Shown in pieces: positions 14,019 to 21,723 of a DNA stretch of 42,192 nt (its first letter is position 1; each line of letters opens with the position of its first letter). Both the position numbers and the translations under genes were made by a program. The DNA is from a virus. Under the pieces are notes generated by a model, which saw only the letters and a list, made by a program, of their open reading frames with translations, was not told the origin of the DNA and ran no database searches. The stretch is from positions 1 through 42,192 of the IMG/VR virus record IMGVR_UViG_3300044742_000128; one strand, given 5' to 3'.

Positions 14019-14224
14019 TGGATGCACTAGCAAATACTTCAGGTGCGAATACGTTTCATGTTCACTCTTCTCCGGTTGCGAATAATGTGTTTATCAATAA
14101 TGCCAAGGCTGGTTGGCTCTGCCGTGGTTGCAAAACAATGTGGAATCCAGATATAGAAAAATGTCCCAATTGCACTGTTGAAGAATCTGAGCCAAAAGAC
14201 ACAAAACAGTTGCTCCTGGAATGA
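14018..14224 (+). CDS. Zinc-ribbon protein
   Basis: A 68-residue protein starting on the last base of the ligase stop (TAATG). The second half has C35-R-G-C38 and C48-P-N-C51 (WLCRGCKTMW, KCPNCTV), a clear rubredoxin-like or zinc-ribbon pattern. The N-terminal 30 residues are Asn/Ala/Ser-rich. It may be an accessory nucleic-acid-binding protein. Confidence 0.65.
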   Translation: MDALANTSGANTFHVHSSPVANNVFINNAKAGWLCRGCKTMWNPDIEKCPNCTVEESEPKDTKQLLLE

Positions 14225-14232
14225 AATAATAG

Positions 14233-14261
14233 TTGACTTTGGTATGACAGCCATATAACAT
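14233..14261 (+). promoter_or_regulatory. Promoter before the secreted protein gene
   Basis: TTGACT at 14233-14238, with TATAAC 15 bases on (14254-14259) or TAACAT at 17. It gives an untranslated leader of about 50 bases. Confidence 0.5.
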
Positions 14262-14318
14262 TGTGGCGTGAGTGACAACAACGCGACAACTACAAGTCGC
14301 TAATGGGAGAAACCCAAA

Positions 14319-14627
14319 ATGAAGACTTTTCTTGCCGTTTCTGTTGGGGCATTGATGCTTGCAATGAGCACAGCAAATGCTTCCACCAACGCTCCAATGG
14401 AGAACAGATGTAAAGTTGACAAGCAGTTTTATCGTCCGAGCTACTGTGATAAAGAGTCACCGAAGCTCAAAGGTTTGCGTCGTGATAGGCAACCGCCTGC
14501 AATTCGGCACGACAGAGACGATGATATCTTCTTTTTCATTCCCAATCTCTTCGGTAAGATTGTGGACGATACCAATCGCGCGGTGGATGGCATGTTCTCA
14601 GATTTACCGAATGTAATGGATGATTGA
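14319..14627 (+). CDS. Secreted protein with a signal peptide
   Basis: A 102-residue protein with a classic cleavable signal, MKTFLAVSVGALMLAMSTANA, cut after ANA at residue 21. The mature part of about 81 residues is rich in charged residues, with two cysteines (RCKVD and SYCDKE) that could form a disulfide in the periplasm. A second hydrophobic patch (IFFFIPNLFGKIV) lies near 70. Ribosome site GGGAG. A role in the envelope, such as superinfection exclusion, is possible but unproven. Confidence 0.7.
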   Translation: MKTFLAVSVGALMLAMSTANASTNAPMENRCKVDKQFYRPSYCDKESPKLKGLRRDRQPPAIRHDRDDDIFFFIPNLFGKIVDDTNRAVDGMFSDLPNVMDD

Positions 14628-15508
14628 TGCCAAGAGTCGTTTATCTCTCTGATGTCCATATAGAAATAAATGGTCTTGGGCGTCTCAACTGCACCTTTGC
14701 GGAAGGGGACATTCTTATTCTCGCCGGGGATATCTTCAATGGGGCTCTAACTGATCCTCGCAGAACGGATAAGGATGCTAACTCCTTCCGCAAAGCCGTT
14801 GACCATCTAAAAAAGGACGTTTTTCCAAAGTATAAAAAAGTCTTCAAGGTAATGGGCAATCACTCTCATTACAATGGAGTCTTCAAGGAAACTGAAACCA
14901 AGTTGCGAACTTTCTTCAGTGATGTGTCTAATCTCTTTATCTTAGAGAATACTGATGTTTATACAGACGGCGTGCTTTTTATAGGTTGCACACTTTGGAC
15001 CAGCTTTTTCAATGGTAGTCCAATCGCTATGATGCAAGCCAGAAATGGAATGAACGATTACCGTCTTATACTTGAAAAAGCCTATGAAGAGTTGGATTAT
15101 ATAGAACGCGCTAAATGGAACAACCACAAACCGTTCATTACACCTGAACTGATTTATAATGTCCATAGAGAGTCTGTAAACTACATAACAGAGACGTTGG
15201 AGAAACACAAGGACTTGCCAACTGTTATTATTACCCATCATCCAATGTCTTTACAAAGCATAAAAAATAATACGAGAATGTCCCCGCTAACGGCAGCTTT
15301 TGCTTCTGAGCTTGATCAATTGATTCTGGATAATCCACAAATAAAGTATCATGTTCATGGGCATACGCATTATTCAAAGAAATATAGAATAGGTGACACT
15401 CACGTAGTTTCAAACCAGTGTGGCTACTATTCTGAGCCATGTTATTACCAGTTCAAACCTGATGAGTATTTTGATGTTGAAGGATACAAAGGTAACGATA
15501 AACAGTAA
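14627..15508 (+). CDS. Calcineurin-like metallophosphoesterase
   Basis: A 293-residue protein with all five metal motifs of the family: D9-V-H11 (YLSDVHIE), GD at 34-35 (LAGDIF), GNH (MGNHSHYNG), H in ITHHPMS, and GHTH in VHGHTHYS. It would bind two metal ions and hydrolyse phosphomono- or diesters. The start is ATG 14627, overlapping the previous stop as TGATG. A second member lies 1.6 kb downstream, and an RNA ligase lies just upstream, so nucleic acid ends are a plausible substrate. Confidence 0.85.
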   Translation: MPRVVYLSDVHIEINGLGRLNCTFAEGDILILAGDIFNGALTDPRRTDKDANSFRKAVDHLKKDVFPKYKKVFKVMGNHSHYNGVFKETETKLRTFFSDVSNLFILENTDVYTDGVLFIGCTLWTSFFNGSPIAMMQARNGMNDYRLILEKAYEELDYIERAKWNNHKPFITPELIYNVHRESVNYITETLEKHKDLPTVIITHHPMSLQSIKNNTRMSPLTAAFASELDQLILDNPQIKYHVHGHTHYSKKYRIGDTHVVSNQCGYYSEPCYYQFKPDEYFDVEGYKGNDKQ

Positions 15509-15692
15509 GTGTTGGTGGGGATTACACCATTGGTCTAAATGGAACACTTATTCTTGGATTGGAACCACACATATCGGATCGAAGATAACACAAACAAATC
15601 AGTCGCGTCAGTGTGATGATTGTGGTATAGAGCAACATAGAGTTGTAGAATATGCAGCTGGAGCAAGACATGGACATTCAGGAAAAATATAA
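15474..15692 (+). CDS. Small zinc-ribbon protein
   Basis: About 72 residues, overlapping the end of the phosphoesterase gene. The core KCWWGLHHWSKW followed by QCDDCGIEQHR matches a short phage and bacterial zinc-binding protein type in which W-rich sequence precedes C-x-x-C. The start is uncertain: ATG 15474 has no strong ribosome site, and the conserved part begins at about 15510. Confidence 0.5.
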   Translation: MLKDTKVTINSKCWWGLHHWSKWNTYSWIGTTHIGSKITQTNQSRQCDDCGIEQHRVVEYAAGARHGHSGKI

Positions 15693-15903
15693 TAAACTTT
15701 CCCCTTTACAAAAAGAGTTGATTGATGAACTCATCCATGCTATGTCGTTTGACTCATCGTCATCTCCGTTCAGGGTAATCAACGATGCTATGGATTTATA
15801 TTGGCCAACTTCTAAACGTGGTAAGGAAATGGATAGAGCCACCATTACGAGCGCCCTTCAAGCCTATAATAAAATCCGCTCCATGCCAGACAGGACCGAG
15901 TAA
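15670..15903 (+). CDS. Small helical protein, unknown
   Basis: A 77-residue protein. ATG 15670 is preferred over ATG 15652 because GGAG lies 6 bases before it. The segment YNKLSPLQKELIDELIHAM is an amphipathic helix. No known family. It overlaps the previous gene by 23 bases. Confidence 0.6.
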   Translation: MDIQEKYNKLSPLQKELIDELIHAMSFDSSSSPFRVINDAMDLYWPTSKRGKEMDRATITSALQAYNKIRSMPDRTE

Positions 15904-15907
15904 TAAG

Positions 15908-16207
15908 ATGTTCAAGCGTCTTACTATTCATCTCACAGAACCAATTTGCGGCTGTGATGAAGAGAACTTATCATGGTTTATTTGTTATACTGAACAGGGC
16001 CACGGTCTAGGATTGGAATGTAAAACCTGTAAGACACAGTTGCGTGTTGGTCATTCACATTTTGTGGCGGTATTTGCTTTTGATAAGAAATATCCAGGAA
16101 GACAAGCGCCAAAACCAAAGCAAACAAATATAGTAAAACTAAGTGTCGTTCCTAAAGATAATGAAGAAGTAAAAGATAATAATGAGCCAGCCAACAACTC
16201 TGCCTGA
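15908..16207 (+). CDS. Small protein with a zinc-like cysteine set
   Basis: A 99-residue protein starting 4 bases after the previous stop. Cysteines occur as C16-G-C18 (PICGCDEE) and C41-K-T-C44 (LECKTCKTQLR), suggesting a metal site. The last 35 residues are Lys/Pro/Asn-rich and disordered. Its end overlaps the next gene by 26 bases. Confidence 0.6.
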   Translation: MFKRLTIHLTEPICGCDEENLSWFICYTEQGHGLGLECKTCKTQLRVGHSHFVAVFAFDKKYPGRQAPKPKQTNIVKLSVVPKDNEEVKDNNEPANNSA

Positions 16208-16742
16208 TATTTGGTTTATAAGCGATACTCACTTCGATCACAATAATATCATCAAGTTTACAGGTCTGGATGGAAACCTCATTCGTCCAGGATTCTCCTG
16301 TATTGAGGAAATGAATGAACACATTATCCAGAAATGGAACTCAGTTGTTATGCCTCACCATAAAGTCTACCATCTCGGGGACTTTGGTAAGACAGAGTTT
16401 GCCAAGCGTTTGAATGGCCATAAGCGGCTCATCCTTGGTAATCATGATAACAACTTCAAAGGATTGATCGGACCTTTTGGAAAAGTCATGGCCGCACGCA
16501 CTTTCAAGGAGGAAGGAATCCGATTCATTCTCACACACTATCCTATTGACTTTGAGTGTGACAATGTGCCAGGAAAGATGCCCATTTCTTTCAATGTTCA
16601 TGGTCATATCCATGAGAAGCTTGTTATGAAAGGAAACCAGCCTGACAAAAGATATATCAACCTATCAGTGGAGCAAATAAACTACACGCCAATACATATC
16701 CAAGAGTTAATAAAAGAAATGAAGAAACGTCTGTCTTATTAA
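16182..16742 (+). CDS. Metallophosphoesterase, compact phage type
   Basis: A 186-residue calcineurin-like phosphoesterase with D15-T-H17 (FISDTHFDHNN), GD in YHLGDFGK, GNHD in LILGNHDNN, H in ILTHYP, and GHIH in NVHGHIHEK. The SDTHFDH-NI-I pattern is common in phage-encoded members. The two-metal hydrolase activity is known for the family; the substrate is not visible here. It is distinct from the larger enzyme at 14627. Confidence 0.85.
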   Translation: MSQPTTLPDIWFISDTHFDHNNIIKFTGLDGNLIRPGFSCIEEMNEHIIQKWNSVVMPHHKVYHLGDFGKTEFAKRLNGHKRLILGNHDNNFKGLIGPFGKVMAARTFKEEGIRFILTHYPIDFECDNVPGKMPISFNVHGHIHEKLVMKGNQPDKRYINLSVEQINYTPIHIQELIKEMKKRLSY

Positions 16743-16791
16743 CTTGAACTGTGTTATAGTGTTAGTTCGGTGTTTTACCATGGAGAGATTC

Positions 16792-16965
16792 ATGTCTAAA
16801 ACTCGCAAGGAACGCACTCAGGAACTTCTAAAGCTCGCCAAACAGCAGCCTACTAATAATCTGGGACTGGCAAGCCTTCTTTTTATGATTATTGTGGGAG
16901 GTTTATCTATATCAGTTTTGAAGATGATCCAGATGCTATATACAACAGGAATTATTGTCAAATAG
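16792..16965 (+). CDS. Small single-pass membrane protein
   Basis: A 57-residue protein. ATG 16792 has the ribosome site TGGAGAG, 5 bases upstream. A basic N-terminal helix (SKTRKERTQELLKLAKQQ) precedes a hydrophobic helix (LASLLFMIIVGGLSISVL). The longer frame from 16744 has no ribosome site. Confidence 0.6.
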   Translation: MSKTRKERTQELLKLAKQQPTNNLGLASLLFMIIVGGLSISVLKMIQMLYTTGIIVK

Positions 16966-16970
16966 GAGAT

Positions 16971-17156
16971 ATGGCTATTTCTAAAGATCAAGAAGAACTT
17001 TTATCAAACCTGGATATTATAAAAGAGTTGGTTTTTATTGTAGCTGAAACAACTAATCATAACCATGAATTAGTTAAGGCTCGTAAAATTCTGACTTTGA
17101 TTGAAACTATCCAGAACCCGCCTCCAGTAGTAAACTCAATTTTAGACTACTGTTAA
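16971..17156 (+). CDS. Small helical protein, unknown
   Basis: A 61-residue protein with ribosome site AGGAGA, 4 bases before the ATG. Two helices are likely (QEELLSNLDIIKELVFIVAE; HELVKARKILTLIETIQ). No family recognised. Confidence 0.6.
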   Translation: MAISKDQEELLSNLDIIKELVFIVAETTNHNHELVKARKILTLIETIQNPPPVVNSILDYC

Positions 17157-17174
17157 AAAGACCACTTTTATATT

Positions 17175-17963
17175 ATGACAGAACATCAATATTGGACTGA
17201 AACAAAAAATCTACTTGGTAATGAAAAAGATTTAGAATTTTTCAAATGTTGGACGACTCTACTAACGATTCCTCTTTATAGTTATGATGAGGGACTAGAC
17301 TTTTATCCTGATAGTAATGCAAAGTATCTAGAAGGTAGATCAGATTCCAGTCTTTGGAAATCTGCCTTAAAAGAGCCAGCTATCGGCCATAAAGAATCAA
17401 GTCACAAACTTTCCCGAAAACTCTTCCTAGATGTAGAATGTTCTGCCTGGACTTTGAAATCACTTAATCATCTCTTGGCCTATGAACATTTTTCTAACAA
17501 ATCAATACATGACTATGACCAGATTGTTGAGTTTGGGGCTGGTATCGGAGAAACTTGCCGAATCATCCGCGACCTGGATTACAAAGGCGAAGTTTATATC
17601 TGTGATCTACCTGAAGTTTCCCGAGTTTCTTCCTATTACTTGCAAAAGCTTGGAAAGAAAGTTACGCATGTTGATGATTGCACAAAAATAGACAACAGCA
17701 AGAAGACTCTTTTTATTGCTACCTGGAGTTTATCCGAAGTAGATTATCCATTAAGAAATCAAATTGCAGAGCATTTTGTCGGTCAAGATTTTTTGATCAT
17801 TTATCAGAAAACAATTTGGGATTATGATAATGTTGATTATTTCACGAATGTCTTCCCCGAAAAGGCACAGATAAAATACAAATTATCTCAAGTCAAAATA
17901 GCCTATCCCGATGAAGAGCACCATAGCTTTCTAATGGTTTGCACTCACGACGACCTTACATAA
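17175..17963 (+). CDS. SAM-dependent methyltransferase, sugar O-methyltransferase type
   Basis: A 262-residue protein. A class I SAM-binding motif is clear: IVEFGAGIGETCRIIRDL (about residues 117-134), then VYICDLPEV for the adenosine-ring acidic residue. The layout resembles the putative sugar O-methyltransferase group, with a long helical N-terminus. It may methylate a surface sugar or a modified nucleotide; a GT4 glycosyltransferase is encoded 3.8 kb downstream. Substrate unknown. Confidence 0.7.
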   Translation: MTEHQYWTETKNLLGNEKDLEFFKCWTTLLTIPLYSYDEGLDFYPDSNAKYLEGRSDSSLWKSALKEPAIGHKESSHKLSRKLFLDVECSAWTLKSLNHLLAYEHFSNKSIHDYDQIVEFGAGIGETCRIIRDLDYKGEVYICDLPEVSRVSSYYLQKLGKKVTHVDDCTKIDNSKKTLFIATWSLSEVDYPLRNQIAEHFVGQDFLIIYQKTIWDYDNVDYFTNVFPEKAQIKYKLSQVKIAYPDEEHHSFLMVCTHDDLT

Positions 17964-17997
17964 CTGTAACTATTTTGATCACCATTGAAAATTTCTA

Positions 17998-18026
17998 TTG
18001 ACTATCGACGTCAACTATTACATAAT
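17998..18026 (+). promoter_or_regulatory. Promoter with overlapping inverted repeat
   Basis: TTGACT at 17998-18003, a 17-base spacer, then CATAAT at 18021-18026. ATTAC (18017-18021) and GTAAT (18033-18037) form an inverted repeat around the -10 that could be an operator. Confidence 0.55.
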
Positions 18027-18077
18027 GGTAACGTAATGAAGAGGTTATGGGTCTAGCACTGTTACTCTACTACGATA

Positions 18078-18242
18078 ATGGCTAAAGCAACCAAGAACAA
18101 GAAAACACAGGAGAGTGTGCCATTAGTGCCGACAATGGGGTGTATATCCTCAAAACTCTTAGGACTGATAGTCCGACAGAGAAGAAAAAGCCGACCTATG
18201 AATACCGAGTGCAAGTCATTCATGCAATCGGGAACGTTTTGA
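18078..18242 (+). CDS. Upstream frame of a possible -1 frameshift gene
   Basis: ATG 18078 begins a frame reading MAKATKNKKTQESVPLVPTM that looks like a normal phage N-terminus. It then runs into unlikely sequence and stops at 18242. At 18137-18140 there is a GGGG run where slipping back by one base would join it to the frame at 18140. A 12-residue ORF (18047-18082), MGLALLLYYDNG, with a GAAGAGG ribosome site ends in this start codon. Confidence 0.35.
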   Translation: MAKATKNKKTQESVPLVPTMGCISSKLLGLIVRQRRKSRPMNTECKSFMQSGTF

Positions 18243-18439
18243 AAGACTTCCGAGTGTTGTTTGAAGCTTTTGAAAACTCGGCCGTTTATGACTCTCATAA
18301 ATTGGCTGAAGATGCTGCAATTGAGTTGGACCAACAACTCTTTACAGAGCATGATGTGTTGCTGATGCCGCAGTTTTCACATCATACTTGGGATGAAATT
18401 AAGAAACTCGCAACAACTGAACTGGAGAAAGTAGCATGA
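18140..18439 (+). CDS. Unknown protein, start or frame uncertain
   Basis: From the GTG at 18140 the product has 99 residues, beginning MYILKTLRTDSPTEKKK, mostly helical. Coding character appears to extend upstream, but the frame has a TAA before the nearest ATG and the GTG lacks a ribosome site. A GGGG run just at the GTG could connect it by a -1 shift to the frame starting at 18078, giving about 119 residues. It ends in an ATGA overlap with the next gene. Confidence 0.6.
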   Translation: MYILKTLRTDSPTEKKKPTYEYRVQVIHAIGNVLKDFRVLFEAFENSAVYDSHKLAEDAAIELDQQLFTEHDVLLMPQFSHHTWDEIKKLATTELEKVA

Positions 18440-18711
18440 CTGTGAAGAGAAATATCATCAAAGGCCCTCTGACGCGATCTGAAATTATCAAGTTGCTGAA
18501 GAAGGGCGAGTATATCATTACCTACAGGAAGCAGAGCACTGGCAAAATGGACAAGCTCTATCTGACGCTGGAGGAAGACCGTTTGCCAGAATTTGAAGGC
18601 AAGCTTGGTGGTGAGAACAAGGAAACCGTTACAGCTTTTGAGACAATCAAACAAGGCTGGCGTTCTTTCCGAGTGGACGCTTTCAAGTCTGCCGAGCCTG
18701 TTACCTCCTAA
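18436..18711 (+). CDS. SH3-like small beta-barrel protein (WYL_2/DUF2693 type)
   Basis: A 91-residue protein. The strand pattern EYIITYRKQSTGKMDKLYLT and the closing GWRSFRVDAF match the small phage family of Sm-like SH3 barrel folds, where a variable loop separates the first strands from the W-R-S/T-F-R ending. Family members are uncharacterised phage proteins. It is coupled to the previous gene by ATGA and followed by a hairpin at 18712. Confidence 0.65.
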   Translation: MTVKRNIIKGPLTRSEIIKLLKKGEYIITYRKQSTGKMDKLYLTLEEDRLPEFEGKLGGENKETVTAFETIKQGWRSFRVDAFKSAEPVTS

Positions 18712-18733
18712 ACGGTGCCCGTTTCGGGGCCGT
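18712..18733 (+). terminator. Hairpin after 18436 gene, weak terminator
   Basis: ACGGTGCCCG and CGGGGCCGT pair around TTT with one bulge. No T tract follows, so Rho-independent activity is doubtful. Confidence 0.3.
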
Positions 18734-18800
18734 GGTTGTAGGTGACTGTGTGAGGCAAAGATGCTCATATGTGGAACCTTCCTATTTTTTGGAGTTTATA

Positions 18801-18947
18801 ATGTTGATACGTCTAAAACAATTTCTCACAGATAGCCAGATGTTTTTTCTAGCTATTATAATTGCTTTTATTATTGGTATAGTAATTCCTCCATTGGTAT
18901 CTAAAAATGTTCAACGCGAAACTAATAGCACTAACACAACCGACTAA
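18801..18947 (+). CDS. 48-residue membrane protein
   Basis: ATG 18801 follows TTGGAG by 7 bases. One hydrophobic helix (MFFLAIIIAFIIGIVIPPLV) is followed by a short polar tail. The gene overlaps thyX by 41 bases in another frame. Confidence 0.55.
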   Translation: MLIRLKQFLTDSQMFFLAIIIAFIIGIVIPPLVSKNVQRETNSTNTTD

Positions 18948-19584
18948 AGAATTCATAGAAGAAACTGGAGGCGAAAACGCAGAAGACATTATATCTTACT
19001 GCGCGAGAGTTTCTAATCCAGGGAATCAAGCCAACTTTGAAACGTCGGCAAAACTTCTGAATTTCTGTATGAGGAAGAAACATTGGTCCATTTTTCAGAT
19101 GGGCCATGTGATTATGAAAATAGAGTGCACTAGAGATATTGGCCGACAGATTCTAAGGCATCACTCATTCTCTTTTCAAGAATTTAGTCAACGATATGCA
19201 GCTGTCAATACGAATGATTTTGTTATTCGGGAAGCTCGTTTGCAAGACACCAAAAATCGTCAAATGTCTGTTGAGACAAATGACGAGGTTCTAAGACGTG
19301 AATGGAATGCATATCAATGGGAAGTCGTTCGCGCAGTTAAGAGAGCTTATCAATGGGCCTTGGATAACAATATTGCCAAGGAACAAGCTCGCGTTGTGCT
19401 CCCTGAAGGTCTTACACCATCAGTGATGTTCATGGGTGGATTGTTGCGAGATTGGATGTTCTTTTGCACGGTGAGAATGAGAGAAGGAGAAACACAAAAA
19501 GAGCATGTTGAAGTAGCAAAGTGTTGTTGGGATATTCTCAAGAAAGCATATCCTTTTCTTGAACAAGCAAACATTGGAGAATAA
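18907..19584 (+). CDS. thyX: FAD-dependent thymidylate synthase ThyX
   Basis: A 225-residue flavoenzyme that makes dTMP from dUMP using methylene-tetrahydrofolate and NADPH. The signature RHRx7S appears as R84-H85-H86-SFSFQEF-S94 with the following QR, so the third residue of the motif is His instead of Arg. The typical end (EHVEVAK, then a helical C-terminus) and length fit. It starts inside the preceding membrane gene. With dCMP deaminase and the reductase it completes phage dTTP supply. Confidence 0.93.
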   Translation: MFNAKLIALTQPTKEFIEETGGENAEDIISYCARVSNPGNQANFETSAKLLNFCMRKKHWSIFQMGHVIMKIECTRDIGRQILRHHSFSFQEFSQRYAAVNTNDFVIREARLQDTKNRQMSVETNDEVLRREWNAYQWEVVRAVKRAYQWALDNNIAKEQARVVLPEGLTPSVMFMGGLLRDWMFFCTVRMREGETQKEHVEVAKCCWDILKKAYPFLEQANIGE

Positions 19585-19585
19585 A

Positions 19586-19930
19586 GTGAATCTCTGGGAA
19601 TTAGAATCAAAGAAGCACATTACTGTTATAGATAAACTTATCACTTACTATGAAGGAAATCCAAAACGCTGGATACAACACGAAGGACAAAGGGTAAACG
19701 CAAAAGGACATTTACTTGGTTGTTGTATTTTGGGCGGGTTTAGTCATTTTGGAAAAGATGAAGATGGTATCATATCTATAGATGAACAACTTGATCTAGC
19801 TAATAGAGTGTCTAAGGTAACGAACGTCAAATCAGTTGTTCAATGGAATGATACAGTTTGTAAGAATGCAAAACAAGCAATTGCATTTTTGAAGAAAGCT
19901 CGTAAAGCGATCAAGAATGAACTCAAGTAA
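19586..19930 (+). CDS. Protein of unknown function
   Basis: A 114-residue protein. GTG 19586 is chosen because TTGGAG lies 7 bases before it and it starts 1 base after thyX ends. The sequence has a central glycine/cysteine segment (AKGHLLGCCILGGFSHFG) and a Lys-rich helical end. It ends in a 14-base overlap with the deaminase gene. No family recognised. Confidence 0.6.
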   Translation: MNLWELESKKHITVIDKLITYYEGNPKRWIQHEGQRVNAKGHLLGCCILGGFSHFGKDEDGIISIDEQLDLANRVSKVTNVKSVVQWNDTVCKNAKQAIAFLKKARKAIKNELK

Positions 19931-20363
19931 AGATCGTAAGTGGCTATTAGTTGCTGAAACATTTGCTAATAAGTTTTCAAAAGACCCTGGAACGAAATGC
20001 GGAGCCATTATAGTTGATAAGAGGAACAGGATTGTTTCTATCGGCTATAATGGCTTCCCTTCCAAGATAGTAGACAAAGAAGAGTTATTGAATAATCGTC
20101 CCAAGAAATTGGAGCGAACGATTCATGCTGAACTAAATGCTATCTTGAATGCCAAAACCTCTCTAGAAGGTTGCACGATCTATCAATGGCCGATGCCGCC
20201 TTGTAGTCACTGCGCCCTGTGCATTATTCAGGCCGGTATAGAAGTCGTAGCAGCACCTTATGTCTTTCCAGAAAAATGGCGAAGCTCAATTGATTTGGGC
20301 ATCCAATTATTTTTGGAAGCCAACATAGATTATCATTATTATTCAGAGGAATTTTTAAAATAG
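19917..20363 (+). CDS. dCMP deaminase
   Basis: A 148-residue zinc deaminase converting dCMP to dUMP, the substrate of ThyX. The zinc site is H70-A-E72 (HAELNAI, with Glu as proton shuttle) and PPC96-SHC99 (PPCSHCALC). The segment SKDPGTKCGAIIV and GYNGFP near 44-48 match the dCMP/ComE deaminase family. T4 gpcd is the functional equivalent, though longer. Confidence 0.9.
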   Translation: MNSSKDRKWLLVAETFANKFSKDPGTKCGAIIVDKRNRIVSIGYNGFPSKIVDKEELLNNRPKKLERTIHAELNAILNAKTSLEGCTIYQWPMPPCSHCALCIIQAGIEVVAAPYVFPEKWRSSIDLGIQLFLEANIDYHYYSEEFLK

Positions 20364-20367
20364 AAAT

Positions 20368-20883
20368 ATGGCAAGGAGTGAATATCTAAAACAATGGTGC
20401 TCAGCTAATAAAAAAAGAGTTAATTTTCTAAATCAACGAAGACGTGAACGCCAGCGTAATAAGTTATTAGAAATTGTTGGTAATACCTGTAAAGATTGTG
20501 GAAACACAGATACAAGAGTTTTGCAATTTGATCATGTAAGTGATAATAAAATTTGTAATGTTGGTAGATGTAAAAGTTGGAAAACCGCTCTTGAAGAAGC
20601 TCAGAAATGTGAAGTTGTTTGTGCAAATTGTCATGCGATCAGAACGTATGAACGTAGACCAAAACAAGAGCGTGGTGAAACTGTTTGGTTAAAATTTTCA
20701 AAAACACATTGTCCAAAAGGACATTTGATGAATGAAGAAAATACGAGATATTGTATACGAAAAACAGGTAAAAAATCTCGTGTTTGTATTACATGTCATA
20801 GAATTAGTGGTAGACTATCATCTAAAAAAAGAACTGAAAAGAGAAAATTAAATAAAAGTAAGAAAAATGACAACTGTTTTTAA
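20368..20883 (+). CDS. HNH endonuclease, probable homing enzyme
   Basis: A 171-residue, strongly basic, AT-rich gene product. The HNH-like metal core is CKDCG (about residues 41-45), LQFDHV, and CEVVCANCHAIRTYERR. A second cysteine set follows (HCPKGHLM, CITCH), another zinc finger. The gene lies between dCMP deaminase and a P-loop NTPase, as expected for a free-standing homing endonuclease. It overlaps the downstream start by 17 bases. Confidence 0.8.
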   Translation: MARSEYLKQWCSANKKRVNFLNQRRRERQRNKLLEIVGNTCKDCGNTDTRVLQFDHVSDNKICNVGRCKSWKTALEEAQKCEVVCANCHAIRTYERRPKQERGETVWLKFSKTHCPKGHLMNEENTRYCIRKTGKKSRVCITCHRISGRLSSKKRTEKRKLNKSKKNDNCF

Positions 20884-21460
20884 TTTATATGGGGGTCCAG
20901 GATCAGGCAAGTCAACAACCGCTACTGGAGTTTTTTCTAGACTGAAACAAGCTGATGTTTCTTGTGAGTATGTTTCTGAGTATGCCAAGGATATTGTTTG
21001 GGAAGGCACGACGGAGCTACTAAATAACCAGATACACGTCTTTGCTGAACAGTTCCGCAGACAATGGCGTTTGATCGGGAAAGTGGATTATATCATTACT
21101 GATAGCCCCATTCTCCTATCAGCTGTTTACTTTGATTTCTGGTTTGAGCGCACCAAACCTAAGTTCCTAACTAATACATTCGCTGCTCAAACAAAAGAAT
21201 ATTTTCTAGCTGCATCCAGACAATTTCATAATGTCAACTTCTTTATCACTCGCTCTAAACCATATCACCAGATCGGACGGATGCAATCTAAAGAAGAGGC
21301 CCAACTTGTTGACAATTCAGTTCTGAGTTATTTGGGTGAAACTAACACTGAATTTGAAATAATCAATTATACGACAGCTATTGAACGTGTTTCTGGCGAA
21401 GTGTTTATGAGAGAAGTTGCTAATCAATGTCAAATAGAGGAACAAACAGATGCCGTGTAG
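20867..21460 (+). CDS. P-loop NTPase, AAA_28/NadR-like
   Basis: A 197-residue protein with P-loop GGPGSGKST at residues 9-17, VSEYAKDIVW near 37, and the Asp-containing strand YIITDSPILLSAVYF near 80-95. This pattern (SEYAK, then TDSP) is typical of the AAA_28 kinase-like family common in T4-like phages. It may phosphorylate a nucleotide or NAD-type substrate. Its place in the ThyX/deaminase cluster suggests nucleotide metabolism. Confidence 0.75.
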   Translation: MTTVFNLYGGPGSGKSTTATGVFSRLKQADVSCEYVSEYAKDIVWEGTTELLNNQIHVFAEQFRRQWRLIGKVDYIITDSPILLSAVYFDFWFERTKPKFLTNTFAAQTKEYFLAASRQFHNVNFFITRSKPYHQIGRMQSKEEAQLVDNSVLSYLGETNTEFEIINYTTAIERVSGEVFMREVANQCQIEEQTDAV

Positions 21461-21722
21461 GGATTCAGCGTGGGATGACCATGAATTTCATCAAGAAGAA
21501 AAGAAAAAAATAGATAAACTTACTCGTATGCTTTGTGAACTTCTTACTTTTTATGAAAATGAAGGTAAAGTTTACTTGACTATCGAAATGAAAGAATGGT
21601 GGGAAGCACATAAAAGATTGGACTTACAAAGAATTGCACATGAAGAACGAATGAAACAACAAGAAAAAGCTAGAGATATAAAAACAATTACTGAACTCAA
21701 GAAGAAGTGGAATATAGCATAA
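21450..21722 (+). CDS. Conserved small phage protein (MPCRD type)
   Basis: A 90-residue protein with the start MPCRDSAWDD, the segment LDKLTRMLCELL-like IDKLTRMLCELL, and EMKEWWEAHKRLD. This combination recurs in many phages as a conserved protein of unknown function. It is helical and charged, with no enzyme motif. It overlaps the NTPase gene by 11 bases. Confidence 0.7.
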   Translation: MPCRDSAWDDHEFHQEEKKKIDKLTRMLCELLTFYENEGKVYLTIEMKEWWEAHKRLDLQRIAHEERMKQQEKARDIKTITELKKKWNIA

Positions 21723-21723
21723 A

